From a virus, in IMG/VR virus record IMGVR_UViG_3300046467_002639, positions 1 to 20,051 of that record: DNA of 20,051 bases; one strand, written 5' to 3'. The position numbers and the translations under genes are program-made. Positions 12,032 through 19,527 of the stretch are shown one piece after another. Below the pieces are notes generated by a model, which saw only the letters and a list, made by a program, of their open reading frames with translations, did not search any database and had not been told where the DNA came from. Position 1 is the stretch's first letter. Each line of letters starts with the position of its first letter.

Positions 12032-12459
12032 TTTGGCCGCTTAACTCAACCAAAGCAACCCTGTCCAGGTTTGCATATCATCCCAAAGCCACACTAGGTA
12101 AGATCGTTATAGATGATCTAGAACTATATACAGCTGAGAGGCCTTGGCGGGGGAATAAAAAAAACACCTCCTGCATTCCAACTGGTAAATATACCTGTAA
12201 GAGATATGACTCAAAGAGATTTGGAGAAACCTTTGAGCTTACTAATGTACCAGGAAGGACTTATATTCTTTTTCATGTAGGCAACTATCCGGAAACAGAT
12301 TCCCTGGGATGTATTCTATTGGGTACTAATGTCATGCAAGGAAGAGCCGGTGTTGGTGTTAGCGTGAAAGCAATGAAGAAGTTTAGAGAGAAGTTGAATG
12401 GCATCAATGAATTTAAAATCATCATTAAAGATCATGTCCCCTACGACTGGTCAGAATAA
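12028..12459 (+). CDS. DUF5675 protein, candidate cell-wall or lysis protein
   Basis: The product is a 143-residue protein that spans the whole DUF5675 domain: TLSRFAYHPKATLGKIVIDD, YTAERPWRGNKKNTSCIPTG, YTCKRYDSKRFGETFEL, VPGRTYILFHVGNYPETDS, LGCILLG, then a helix (VSVKAMKKFREKLNG) and a final strand (FKIIIKD). His83 followed by Ser92-Leu-Gly-Cys95 recalls the His/SxGC active site of L,D-transpeptidases (YkuD), so peptidoglycan binding or cleavage is possible. DUF5675 has no proven activity that I know of. The neighbouring holin-like gene makes a lysis role likely but not certain. Confidence 0.85.
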   Translation: MIWPLNSTKATLSRFAYHPKATLGKIVIDDLELYTAERPWRGNKKNTSCIPTGKYTCKRYDSKRFGETFELTNVPGRTYILFHVGNYPETDSLGCILLGTNVMQGRAGVGVSVKAMKKFREKLNGINEFKIIIKDHVPYDWSE

Positions 12460-12952
12460 AGAAGAGGCAGACTGTTTTAAGCTCTGCAATGAGTGTAAGG
12501 AATATAAGGACATAGATCGGTTTGAGTATCTTGATGGAGTCAGGCGTTATCGTTATAACAAATGCCGGACCTGCCGAAATCGGGGAAGAAGAAAAGGCCA
12601 ATCAAAATCACCTAAGAGATTCATAAGCTACCTATATACAGGTATAAGAAACAAACGATCCAAAAGTCATGTCTTCACCATCACTAGAGAAGAGCTCCAG
12701 GCCAAGTATGAAGAACAGAATGGCTGTTGTGCTATCACTGATATACCTATGACTTACATTAAGGATGGCACCGGTAATCATGGTACCAACATCAGCGTTG
12801 ATAGAAGAGATAATGAGGCTGGATATACTTTAGAGAATGTGTGGTTGGTGTGCCATGTTGTTAACATGATGAAACATACAATGGACATGGAAGATTTGGT
12901 ATCATGGTCTAAGTTCATTTACAAGAATAGGAAGATATATGAAAGGAAATAA
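12434..12952 (+). CDS. HNH-like endonuclease with N-terminal zinc ribbon
   Basis: I take the ATG at 12434 (172 residues), which limits the overlap with the DUF5675 gene to 26 bases; ATGs at 12398 and 12407 are also open. An N-terminal four-cysteine ribbon (LCNECKEYKDIDRFEYLDG then KCRTCRNRGRRKG) precedes a basic linker and an HNH-type core: EEQNGCCAITDIPM, ISVDRRDNEAGYTLENVWLV, CHVVNMMKHTMDMEDL. The usual catalytic 'DH' is DR here, as in a common subgroup with 'SVDRIDN--GYT--NVQLVC---N-MK'. HNH proteins beside terminase genes can aid DNA packaging in cos phages. This one directly precedes the small terminase and overlaps it by 14 bases. Homing endonuclease is the alternative. Confidence 0.78.
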   Translation: MSPTTGQNKEEADCFKLCNECKEYKDIDRFEYLDGVRRYRYNKCRTCRNRGRRKGQSKSPKRFISYLYTGIRNKRSKSHVFTITREELQAKYEEQNGCCAITDIPMTYIKDGTGNHGTNISVDRRDNEAGYTLENVWLVCHVVNMMKHTMDMEDLVSWSKFIYKNRKIYERK

Positions 12953-13382
12953 AACACTAAGGCAAAGAAAGGAAGAGTTCGTTAGTCATTTTATGGTTAC
13001 TAAGAACGCAACTGAGGCTGCAAAGCGATGTGGTTACAGTGAGAAGTCTGCATACAATCAAGGTTATCGGTTGATGAAGGATGATGATGTCCAAAAAATG
13101 CTGGCTATTGAGGTTCAAGATCTAAAGGAAAGGCATCTGGATGACCTGGATTCAATCGTAGACGCAATGAAAGACGAAGCCCTGGGTAACATACCAGGTC
13201 ACACCGCAGGTAGTAGAGTAAAGGCTTTGGAGCTGCTGGCTAGACACTTTCATATGCTTGATGATCATTCAAAAATTACTGTTGAGCATCAGGAAGAATG
13301 GTTTAAAACCCTTGAGGAAGAGCTTAAAGATGTTGACGGGACTACCACCAGCCAGGGCCACAAAGAGCATCACCTTAACTAG
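12939..13382 (+). CDS. terS: Terminase small subunit
   Basis: This 147-residue protein of the Terminase_2 type should recognise the packaging site on phage DNA and regulate the large subunit. The N-terminus matches the family: TLRQRKEEFVSHFMVTKNAT then EAAKRCGYSEKSAYNQGYRL (helix-turn-helix, 21-45) and KDDDVQKML. A central helical oligomerisation region (55-115) follows, then a Glu-rich, His-rich tail (SQGHKEHHLN) that probably contacts the large subunit. The gene overlaps the HNH-like gene upstream and is separated from the large subunit by a G-rich non-coding stretch of 160 bases. Confidence 0.9.
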   Translation: MKGNKTLRQRKEEFVSHFMVTKNATEAAKRCGYSEKSAYNQGYRLMKDDDVQKMLAIEVQDLKERHLDDLDSIVDAMKDEALGNIPGHTAGSRVKALELLARHFHMLDDHSKITVEHQEEWFKTLEEELKDVDGTTTSQGHKEHHLN

Positions 13383-13542
13383 GGGATACTCCCACCCCGA
13401 CCATGTCAGTGAGTGCTCACTATCGCTACAACCCCCATACTATAAGGGCCTTGGGGGCCCGGGGGGTGCGGGCCACGACCCTATATACTATATATATACC
13501 TACATATCCCTAGGGGGGGCTTGTTTTTAGGTACCCATACAA
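13383..13542. other. G-rich structured spacer between terminase genes (possible packaging site)
   Basis: These 160 bases contain no credible gene and differ sharply from their surroundings. They hold GGGA-TAC-TCCC (13383-13393), AGTGAG-TG-CTCACT (13408-13421), competing hairpins GGGCC-TTGGG-GGCCC (13446-13460) and GGCCC-N9-GGGCC (13456-13474), an alternating TATA stretch (13481-13498) and a run of seven G (13513-13519). Structured sites near terminase genes can be cos or pac sites, or a structured leader for the large subunit. Which applies here is unknown. Confidence 0.5.
13446..13472 (+). other. Canonical G-quadruplex motif
   Basis: Four G-tracts of 3, 5, 6 and 3 bases are separated by loops CCTT, CCC and TGC. 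This meets the standard G3+N1-7 rule on the coding strand, so both the DNA and the terminase mRNA could fold into a quadruplex. Such a motif is uncommon in an AT-rich phage. Confidence 0.65.
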
Positions 13543-15114
13543 ATGGAAAAAATAGATTTCAAAAAAATTATAAAAAAATTTAAGGAAAACCTTCCTTTTT
13601 ATGCCAGGAGTTGTTTAAAGATCGTAGATAAGCAGGGCAATTTAATCCCACTAGAGCTCAATGATGCCCAGCTTATGTTAAATAAACAAATAGACAAACA
13701 ACAGGCTCATCATAACCGGGTGCGAATTCTCATCTTAAAGAGCAGACAGACCGGAATCTCTACTTATTGCCAGGCTAGGGGATTTTGGCAAACGGCAACC
13801 AAGCAGAATCAAAACGCTGTAGTGGTATCTCACTTAACAGAATCCACAAAATCTATATTTAATATGGTAAAAATGTATTACGACAATCTGCCACACCCCC
13901 TGGTTCAACCCGACTTAAAAGAATCCACTACCACTAGTCTTGCTTTTACACACGGATCTCGTTGGCGTATTGCTACGGCCCGAACAGCGGAGGTCGGCAG
14001 AGGTTGGACTACGAATTATTTACACGGATCCGAGGTCGCTTTCTATCCCAACGCAGACATATTACCCGGATTGTTACAGACAGTCCCCGATCAGGGCTCT
14101 GAGATATTATTAGAATCCACAGCTAACGGAGCCGGAGGATGGTTTTATGAAGCCTGTATGAGAGCACTCAGAAAAGAAGGGGAATGGGAGCTCTGTTTTG
14201 TGCCCTGGACCATCATGCCGGAATACCGCAGGGACCCAGATCATTATTTTGAACGCACTTCAGAAGAAGATATTTTGGCGGAAATGTATAATTTAGATGA
14301 TGCCCAATTAAATTTTCGTAGATTAAAGATTCACGACTTAGGTGGAGAAGATTTGTTTAGGCAGGAATACCCGATTACACCCCAGGAAGCTTTTTTAACT
14401 TCAGGCAGATTATTTGTAGAGCCGCAGTATATTGACGTAGCACACAAGGAATGCTATTCCCCGATTTGGCGAGGTGATATGGTTAATAAAAAACTAGATA
14501 AACACAAAGAGGGCCATTTAAAAATTTTCGAGAAACCCCTAGAGAGCTTACGTTATTGTATTGGGGTCGATGTTGCCGAGGGTCTAGAGCACGGAGACTA
14601 CAGCTGCATCCAGGTGCTGGATCATTTAGGTAACCAAGTGGCAACCTGGCACGGACACATAGATCCATTTGATTTTGCCGAAACCATCTGCTCAGTTGCA
14701 ACTTACTACAACAAGGCCTGGGTATTAGTAGAAAGAAACAATCACGGTCTTACTACTATTAGAAAAATGCAAGACATGGGTTATCCTAATATGTATGTAG
14801 AACAAGCCGTAGACGATGCTTATGTGGATCGCCTAACCCGGAGAGCGGGGTTTTTAACAACAACCAAGACAAAGCCGTTAATAATTGATAACTTAGCACA
14901 TTTACTAAGACAAGGAGAGTCGGGTGTTTCTTGTGAAGACTTGGTTGGAGAAATGCGTTCCTATGTTATGGATGCCAGGGGTATAACAAATGCACAGGAA
15001 GGGTGTTATGATGATAGAATAATGGCGTATTGTATAGCATTGTTTGGATTGAACTCAATGCCCAGAACGCACCGAAGAAAATTTAAAAACGAGAGAAGGG
15101 TGTTTTACACTTAG
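13543..15114 (+). CDS. terL: Terminase large subunit (packaging ATPase and nuclease)
   Basis: A 523-residue motor that pumps DNA into the prohead and cuts it. The ATPase domain has the Walker-A-like LILKSRQTGIST (63-74), Walker-B-like YLHGSEVAFYP with Glu164 (159-169), and the coupling motif ESTANGAGG (191-199). The RNase-H-fold nuclease follows: GVDVAEGLEHGDYS with Asp343, LVERNNHG with Glu397, and the final acidic pair in CYDDRIMAY (Asp490, Asp491). All key residues are present and length is typical. No strong ribosome site precedes the ATG, and the G-rich spacer lies immediately upstream, so its expression may be controlled by leader structure. It is followed by a small membrane protein gene. 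Confidence 0.95.
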   Translation: MEKIDFKKIIKKFKENLPFYARSCLKIVDKQGNLIPLELNDAQLMLNKQIDKQQAHHNRVRILILKSRQTGISTYCQARGFWQTATKQNQNAVVVSHLTESTKSIFNMVKMYYDNLPHPLVQPDLKESTTTSLAFTHGSRWRIATARTAEVGRGWTTNYLHGSEVAFYPNADILPGLLQTVPDQGSEILLESTANGAGGWFYEACMRALRKEGEWELCFVPWTIMPEYRRDPDHYFERTSEEDILAEMYNLDDAQLNFRRLKIHDLGGEDLFRQEYPITPQEAFLTSGRLFVEPQYIDVAHKECYSPIWRGDMVNKKLDKHKEGHLKIFEKPLESLRYCIGVDVAEGLEHGDYSCIQVLDHLGNQVATWHGHIDPFDFAETICSVATYYNKAWVLVERNNHGLTTIRKMQDMGYPNMYVEQAVDDAYVDRLTRRAGFLTTTKTKPLIIDNLAHLLRQGESGVSCEDLVGEMRSYVMDARGITNAQEGCYDDRIMAYCIALFGLNSMPRTHRRKFKNERRVFYT

Positions 15115-15122
15115 GAGAACAG

Positions 15123-15245
15123 ATGGACTTAATATTAATATTTATTATTGCTTTCTGCTTGGGAATTTATGCAGAAAGGAAGTATGATTATCAAATAGAC
15201 ACAGTAACAGAAAAGTTTAAAAATTTATTTAGATGGCGAAGGTAA
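15123..15245 (+). CDS. 40-residue single-pass membrane protein
   Basis: This short gene sits between the large terminase and the portal. It has a good AGGAG ribosome site (15113-15117). MDLILIFIIAFCLGIYAERK forms an N-terminal transmembrane helix, followed by a charged tail (YDYQIDTVTEKFKNLFRWRR). It overlaps the portal start by 13 bases, which could couple translation, since the portal lacks its own ribosome site. It may be a small lysis or membrane factor; the role is unknown. Confidence 0.65.
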   Translation: MDLILIFIIAFCLGIYAERKYDYQIDTVTEKFKNLFRWRR

Positions 15246-17245
15246 CAGAGAAAACAATAGATCCCGAAGGCATTAGCCTGGTAGGAGAAGGAATCGATCA
15301 AGACCAAGCAATTGAAAGTCTTGGTCAAATATTAAAATCCCGTTTTGAGGATTATAAAGATTCACGCAGTGATGTAGAGGGCGAGTGGGTGGAGGACCTT
15401 AGATCATTCATGGGTCAATATGATTCTGAGACTTTATCCAAAATAGCCTCCAAAGGAGATCGTTCCACGGTTTATGTTGGCCTAACCCGAACCAAAGTAT
15501 TGGCAGCTTTTTCAAGAATGACCGATTTATTATTTCAACCCGGTCAACACTTTTTCTCTATAGAGCCAACCCCCATAGTTAAACAACCGTTATTAGAACA
15601 AGAACTAACGGAACAAGCTGCTATGGAAATTATGGAAGCGGCCAATGTAATTGATCCTATGTTAGTGGATGATTTAATTCAATTTCGTTTAAAAGAACTT
15701 AAAGAAGAGTTAGACGAAGAGGCAGAAAAAAGAGTGGGTGCCATGAATGAGGTGATTAAAGACCAAGCGTCTGAAAACAATTTAGAAGGAAAGATGAAAG
15801 ACGCAATTATGGAACAGGTTCTGTTTGGAACTGGGGCCATGAAAGCAGGAACCTTAAAAATTGAAAAGACTCACCGTTGGATTAAAGAAGGAGATGGCTT
15901 TGCTTTAGTTTATGACGAGAGCCCAATGCCAGAAATGGAAGCGGTTTCAATATTTGATTTATACCCAGATCCATTTGCCACCAGCATGGAAGACATGCAA
16001 GCTATTTTTAGAAGACATATTATTACTAGACCCCAATTAAACGATATAAAAGACTACCCTGGATTTAATGCAGACCTGGTAGATGAATGCATTATGATGA
16101 TGCCCGAAGGAAATCACGAAGAAGCTAATCATGAAAGAGAGAGAAGGGAGATTGCTAACATTAATGAATCTACAACGAAGACCGGAAAGTTTGAAGTATT
16201 AGAATTTTGGGGATCATTAAATGGTTATGATTTAGAAGATGCCGGAGTTGAGTTTAATAAAGGTGATGATCTAACCCAAGAATACCAGGCCAATGTATGG
16301 GTGCTTGAAGACAAGGTTATTAAGGCACAAGTAAATCCTTTGCCAGGCGGAATAATTCCTTATTTTATTTTCCCTTATGAAAAGAACCCACATCAATTCT
16401 GGGGCACAGGAATACCTAGAATGATGCGTGATTCTCAAGCGACCATGAATGCGGCCACTAGAATTTACCTGGATAATATTGCTTTATCATCAGGCCCAAT
16501 GGTGGAAGTTAATACCGACATTATGGCCAGTGGTGAAGATCCAACAGAATTATATCCCTGGAGAGTGTTTCTAAGAGAAGGCGGAGATGGTAACCAACCT
16601 ATGGTTAGATTCTATCAACCACAATCAAACTCCCCGGCCTTAATTAATGTAATAGAATTATTTAGAAGATTTGCAGACGAGACTACAGCTCTTCCTTCTT
16701 ACACACACGGACAAACCCAGTCTTCATTAAACAGAACTGCAACAGGCATATCTATTTTAATGAGCAATGCAAACATAGTTCTAAAATCGGTTATCAAAAA
16801 TGTTGATGATTATTTAACCAAGCCATTAATAAGAGCCCTTTATGATTGGAACATGACCTGGAGCGAGAATGATGATATTAAATCAGACATGCGTGTTGTT
16901 GCTAAAGGCTCAACAGCTCTAGTTCAGAAAGAGGTTCAGTCACAACGATTGTTGCAATTCTTATCCTTAGTGTCTAATGAATTTGACGCACCTATGGTAG
17001 ACAGAGAGAAGCTGTTAAAAGATATTGCAAAATCAATGGACATAGATCCAGACGAAGTAATTAGATCACAGGAGGACATAAGTAATGAGCAAGCACTACA
17101 ACAAGCTATCCAAGCAAGCATCCAGGGCGGTCAAGCTCCTGGCGGGCAGCCAGCCGAAGGCCTGGTCGGACCTAATGCAAGAAATGGAACACCTCCGCCA
17201 ACGGGAGAGGGACCTGTTGGAAACAACGGAGGACTACCGTTATAG
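15233..17245 (+). CDS. Portal protein (head-tail connector)
   Basis: This 670-residue protein should form the dodecameric ring at one head vertex through which DNA passes. It follows the large terminase and precedes the scaffold, the usual place. Typical portal features: an N-terminal helical wing (SLGQILKSRFEDYKDSRSDV), VLFGTGAMKAG (196-206), a beta part with AVSIFDLYPDPFATSMEDMQ, the clip/stem region FPYEKNPHQFWGTGIPRMM with DSQATMNAATRIYLDNIALS, and HGQTQSSLNRTATGISILM before the crown helices. The long C-terminus (from about 625) is Gln/Gly/Pro-rich and likely flexible. Size and these phrases fit P22-like or marine podovirus portals. Its last 161 bases also encode a second protein in another frame. 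Confidence 0.9.
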   Translation: MAKVTEKTIDPEGISLVGEGIDQDQAIESLGQILKSRFEDYKDSRSDVEGEWVEDLRSFMGQYDSETLSKIASKGDRSTVYVGLTRTKVLAAFSRMTDLLFQPGQHFFSIEPTPIVKQPLLEQELTEQAAMEIMEAANVIDPMLVDDLIQFRLKELKEELDEEAEKRVGAMNEVIKDQASENNLEGKMKDAIMEQVLFGTGAMKAGTLKIEKTHRWIKEGDGFALVYDESPMPEMEAVSIFDLYPDPFATSMEDMQAIFRRHIITRPQLNDIKDYPGFNADLVDECIMMMPEGNHEEANHERERREIANINESTTKTGKFEVLEFWGSLNGYDLEDAGVEFNKGDDLTQEYQANVWVLEDKVIKAQVNPLPGGIIPYFIFPYEKNPHQFWGTGIPRMMRDSQATMNAATRIYLDNIALSSGPMVEVNTDIMASGEDPTELYPWRVFLREGGDGNQPMVRFYQPQSNSPALINVIELFRRFADETTALPSYTHGQTQSSLNRTATGISILMSNANIVLKSVIKNVDDYLTKPLIRALYDWNMTWSENDDIKSDMRVVAKGSTALVQKEVQSQRLLQFLSLVSNEFDAPMVDREKLLKDIAKSMDIDPDEVIRSQEDISNEQALQQAIQASIQGGQAPGGQPAEGLVGPNARNGTPPPTGEGPVGNNGGLPL

Positions 17246-17354
17246 TCAAGGGCGTTGTGATATCTTGCGGTTTATAGTATCTTTTGAATTAATTGCTGAT
17301 AAAGTAATTGAATCGTTAGATAACCGAAAGGATACATCTAACATATATAATTAA
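17085..17354 (+). CDS. Overlapping gene for an 89-residue hypothetical protein
   Basis: The ATG at 17085 lies inside the portal gene in the +1 frame and has a real ribosome site, AGGAGG at 17071-17076. The first 161 bases overlap the portal tail; the remainder is unique coding sequence. The product has a basic helical N-terminus (SKHYNKLSKQASRAVKLLAG), then HLRQRERDLLETTEDYRYSQ and GRCDILRFIVSFELIADKVI. Proteins with 'E-L----QGR---LR-L' occupy this slot after the portal in many podoviruses, of unknown role. A ribosome site within the portal and a coherent reading frame after the portal stop make it likely real. Confidence 0.72.
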   Translation: MSKHYNKLSKQASRAVKLLAGSQPKAWSDLMQEMEHLRQRERDLLETTEDYRYSQGRCDILRFIVSFELIADKVIESLDNRKDTSNIYN

Positions 17355-17384
17355 ATCGACACCCCATTAGGGACCGAGGACAAT

Positions 17385-18404
17385 ATGAGTGATAATAAAA
17401 CTAGAGGCGAGGAAATCGCTGATAAGTTAGAAAAAGAAGCTGACGAGATGGTAAAACAGTATGAGGCTTCTCAGAATGGACCAGAGGCAAAGGCAGAGGA
17501 TGTAGCTCATCCCGAAGCAAAAGCCGAAGAAACCCAGGAAGAGAATGAAGAGACTGTTGAGACTTCACCCCAAGAATCTCAGGACACTGAAGAGTCAAGT
17601 CAAGCGGAAGAGGTTCAAAGCGTAGAAGAGGAACCTGAACCAGAGGAAGAGATGGAAGTCTCAGAATCTGATGAAGAGGAAACTACGGAAGAGAGTAGCG
17701 AATTAACTCCTTCTCAATGGGAAAACAGGTACAAAAATGCTCAGGCATTAATGACCAAGTCTACTCAAGAGAGTAAAGAGTTAAAGGATTTAGTTAGTAA
17801 CCTACAAGCAAAGGTTAAGGATATGGAAACAGTGCAGTCTCCAACAGCAGTTAAGGCCGCAAAGAAAGAAGTTAATGTAGATCTCTCAGAGATAACGAAA
17901 GATTACCCTGAGCTGGTCAAACCCTTACAACAATATGTTGATGAGTCAATTAACCAAGTGGAACAGAAACTTAATCAAGCCGAAGCGAAACTAACAAAAG
18001 TCCAGAAAGCGGAATCGGATGTGAAACATTTTCAAGAAATTGAAGGAACTCATCCAGATTATAAATCCGTGGCCAGTAGCGAGGACTTCACAGTTTGGTT
18101 AGAACGACAAACCGGCATGTGGAGAGGAGTTGCCAGCACAGGAGAACCCGCTGATGTTGTTGCTTTACTTTCTAAGTATAAATCTGATATAGGTTTTAAA
18201 ACTACGAATATTGTTTCTAAGGCAAACTTGGCAGAAAAGGCAAAACAAGCCGTTGAACCCAATCTACCAAAAGCCAGGAAACAAAAATTAGGTGGTAAGA
18301 AAAGAACTTGGTCTAGAAATGAGATCAAAGGTTTGTCAACAGCTGAGTACGAGAAATACGAAAAAGTGATTGATCAAGCCTGGGCCGATGGTCTAGTCCG
18401 ATAA
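17385..18404 (+). CDS. Capsid scaffolding protein
   Basis: This is a 339-residue protein directly upstream of the coat gene, the standard position for the scaffold that shapes the prohead and is then released. Residues 1-105 are strongly acidic and disordered (runs of Glu, such as EEPEPEEEMEVSESDEEETT). Residues 108-210 are a long coiled coil (SQWENRYKNAQALM, VEQKLNQAEAKLTKVQ). A compact middle (HFQEIEGTHPDYKSVASSED) and a basic C-terminal helix-turn-helix-like end (KARKQKLGGKKRTWSRNEIK) follow; such basic ends bind coat protein in P22. The ribosome site is GAGGA before the ATG at 17385. No protease domain is visible. Confidence 0.85.
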   Translation: MSDNKTRGEEIADKLEKEADEMVKQYEASQNGPEAKAEDVAHPEAKAEETQEENEETVETSPQESQDTEESSQAEEVQSVEEEPEPEEEMEVSESDEEETTEESSELTPSQWENRYKNAQALMTKSTQESKELKDLVSNLQAKVKDMETVQSPTAVKAAKKEVNVDLSEITKDYPELVKPLQQYVDESINQVEQKLNQAEAKLTKVQKAESDVKHFQEIEGTHPDYKSVASSEDFTVWLERQTGMWRGVASTGEPADVVALLSKYKSDIGFKTTNIVSKANLAEKAKQAVEPNLPKARKQKLGGKKRTWSRNEIKGLSTAEYEKYEKVIDQAWADGLVR

Positions 18405-18444
18405 TATTCTTACTTAAAGTTAATCTTTTATCTAGGAGTAGATA

Positions 18445-19305
18445 ATGGCAATTTCATCCAGCAGTGGCAGTTTTTCATTTGCAGCTGGTGAACAACACTT
18501 TATACCTGAAATTTTTTCTAAAAAACTTCAAGCCAAGTTTTATAAACAAACTGTATTGGCCGAGGTCACTAACAATGACTATGAAGGAGAAATTTCGGGA
18601 CAAGGCGACAAAGTCAATATAAGGACAGTACCAAGCGTGACCGTAGCGGACTACGCTGGTTCTTTAACTTATGCTGATGTAACTTCGTCTACCGTAGAGT
18701 TGAACATAAATAAAGCCAAAAGCTATGCTTTCAAAGTTGACGACATTTTAAAAAGACAAGCCGATATTGATTACATGAGTGCAGCCGCAGAAGATGCAGC
18801 TAACAACATGAAAATCGCTATTGAAGCTGATGTATTTGAAAATGCTCTAGGCGACTTTGGACAGACAGTTTTAAACAACGGTGAAACAGCAATGACTAGT
18901 GCTAATATTCTAGGAACAATTATTGACGCAGGGAAAAACCTTGATGTTAGTAATATTCCTGAAGAAGGCAGATATTTCATTGTTAGCCCCACAGAGGCAG
19001 CGTTGTTAAAACAATCTGAATTGAGGCAAGCTTACTTGACTGGTGATAATACATCACCGTTGAGAAACGGTTTCATAGGTATGGTTGATAGATTTAAAGT
19101 ATATGTTAGTAATAACCTCTATACAGCAGGTTCTATCACTTACGGTATCTATGGACACCCGAAAGCTTTAGCTTATGCTTCCCAATTTACTAATACAGAA
19201 ACCGTGAGACTTGAGTCTTCATTCGGTGATGGTGTTAGAGGATTGGCAGTCTATGGTTATAAGACAGTTGTTCCAAGCGCAATTGGATATGTCAAAATGC
19301 TATAA
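18445..19305 (+). CDS. Major capsid protein (HK97-like fold, inferred)
   Basis: A 286-residue coat protein, about the size of the mature shell subunit. The ribosome site AGGAG lies just ahead of the ATG. The N-terminus SSSSGSFSFAAGEQHFIPEI then FSKKLQAKFYKQTVLAEVTN is typical of podoviral coat proteins, followed by GQGDKVNIRTVPSVTVADYA, LNINKAKSYAFKVDDI, and the spine-helix region DYMSAAAEDAANNMKIAIEAD. The P-domain section includes IPEEGRYFIVSPTEAALLKQ, and the final strands end in YGYKTVVPSAIGYVKML. I did not fit a structure; the fold is inferred from its order after the scaffold and its length. It is followed at once by a strong terminator. Confidence 0.9.
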   Translation: MAISSSSGSFSFAAGEQHFIPEIFSKKLQAKFYKQTVLAEVTNNDYEGEISGQGDKVNIRTVPSVTVADYAGSLTYADVTSSTVELNINKAKSYAFKVDDILKRQADIDYMSAAAEDAANNMKIAIEADVFENALGDFGQTVLNNGETAMTSANILGTIIDAGKNLDVSNIPEEGRYFIVSPTEAALLKQSELRQAYLTGDNTSPLRNGFIGMVDRFKVYVSNNLYTAGSITYGIYGHPKALAYASQFTNTETVRLESSFGDGVRGLAVYGYKTVVPSAIGYVKML

Positions 19306-19312
19306 AAGCTAG

Positions 19313-19354
19313 TTGAGGGGGCTGTGAGCTCGACTTATGGCCCTCTTAATTTTT
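19313..19354 (+). terminator. Intrinsic terminator after the coat gene
   Basis: TTGAGGGGGC (19313-19322) pairs with GCCCTCTTAA (19340-19349): 10 pairs, including two G-U, with a further G-U pair or two at the top of the loop. Five T (19350-19354) follow. It lies 8 bases after the coat stop and would end or attenuate the transcript there, as in many phages where coat expression must be highest. Confidence 0.8.
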
Positions 19355-19371
19355 ATATAGCTGCTTTGCTT

Positions 19372-19527
19372 ATGCCCAAAGAATCTAAAAGGGAAAAGCT
19401 TGAAAACAGGCTGATCTCACAAGGAAAAAAAAAGGGGTTAAGCGGCTCTAGATTGAAGGCCTATGTTTATGGTACCTTAGACAAAGTGATACCGAAAAAG
19501 TCTCACAAGAAAATAAAGGAAAAATAA
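19372..19527 (+). CDS. Small basic hypothetical protein after the coat gene
   Basis: The ATG at 19372 gives 51 residues: MPKESKREKLENRLISQGKK, then KGLSGSRLKAYVYGTLDKV and a Lys-rich end. The phrase 'KGLSG-RL-AYVYGTL-K' recurs in small phage proteins of unknown role. An in-frame GTG at 19324 would extend it by 16 residues but lies in the terminator hairpin, so I reject it. No clear ribosome site is present for the ATG. The stop overlaps the next start (TAATG). Confidence 0.6.
   Translation: MPKESKREKLENRLISQGKKKGLSGSRLKAYVYGTLDKVIPKKSHKKIKEK

Noticed and set aside
13474-13498. Resemblance of CACGACCCTATA and following bases to a T7-type promoter
   Set aside because: Only part of the T7 core matches, the spacing is off, and no single-subunit RNA polymerase gene is in the window.
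13258-13530. Rightward 90-residue reading frame across the terminase spacer
   Set aside because: It overlaps the small terminase in another frame and then reads through the G-rich spacer; composition (GLGGPGGAGHD) follows the DNA repeats and no ribosome site is present.
19324-19371. GTG start extending the small gene after the coat gene
   Set aside because: The codon lies in the terminator hairpin with its possible ribosome site only two bases away; the ATG at 19372 starts a recognisable phage protein phrase.
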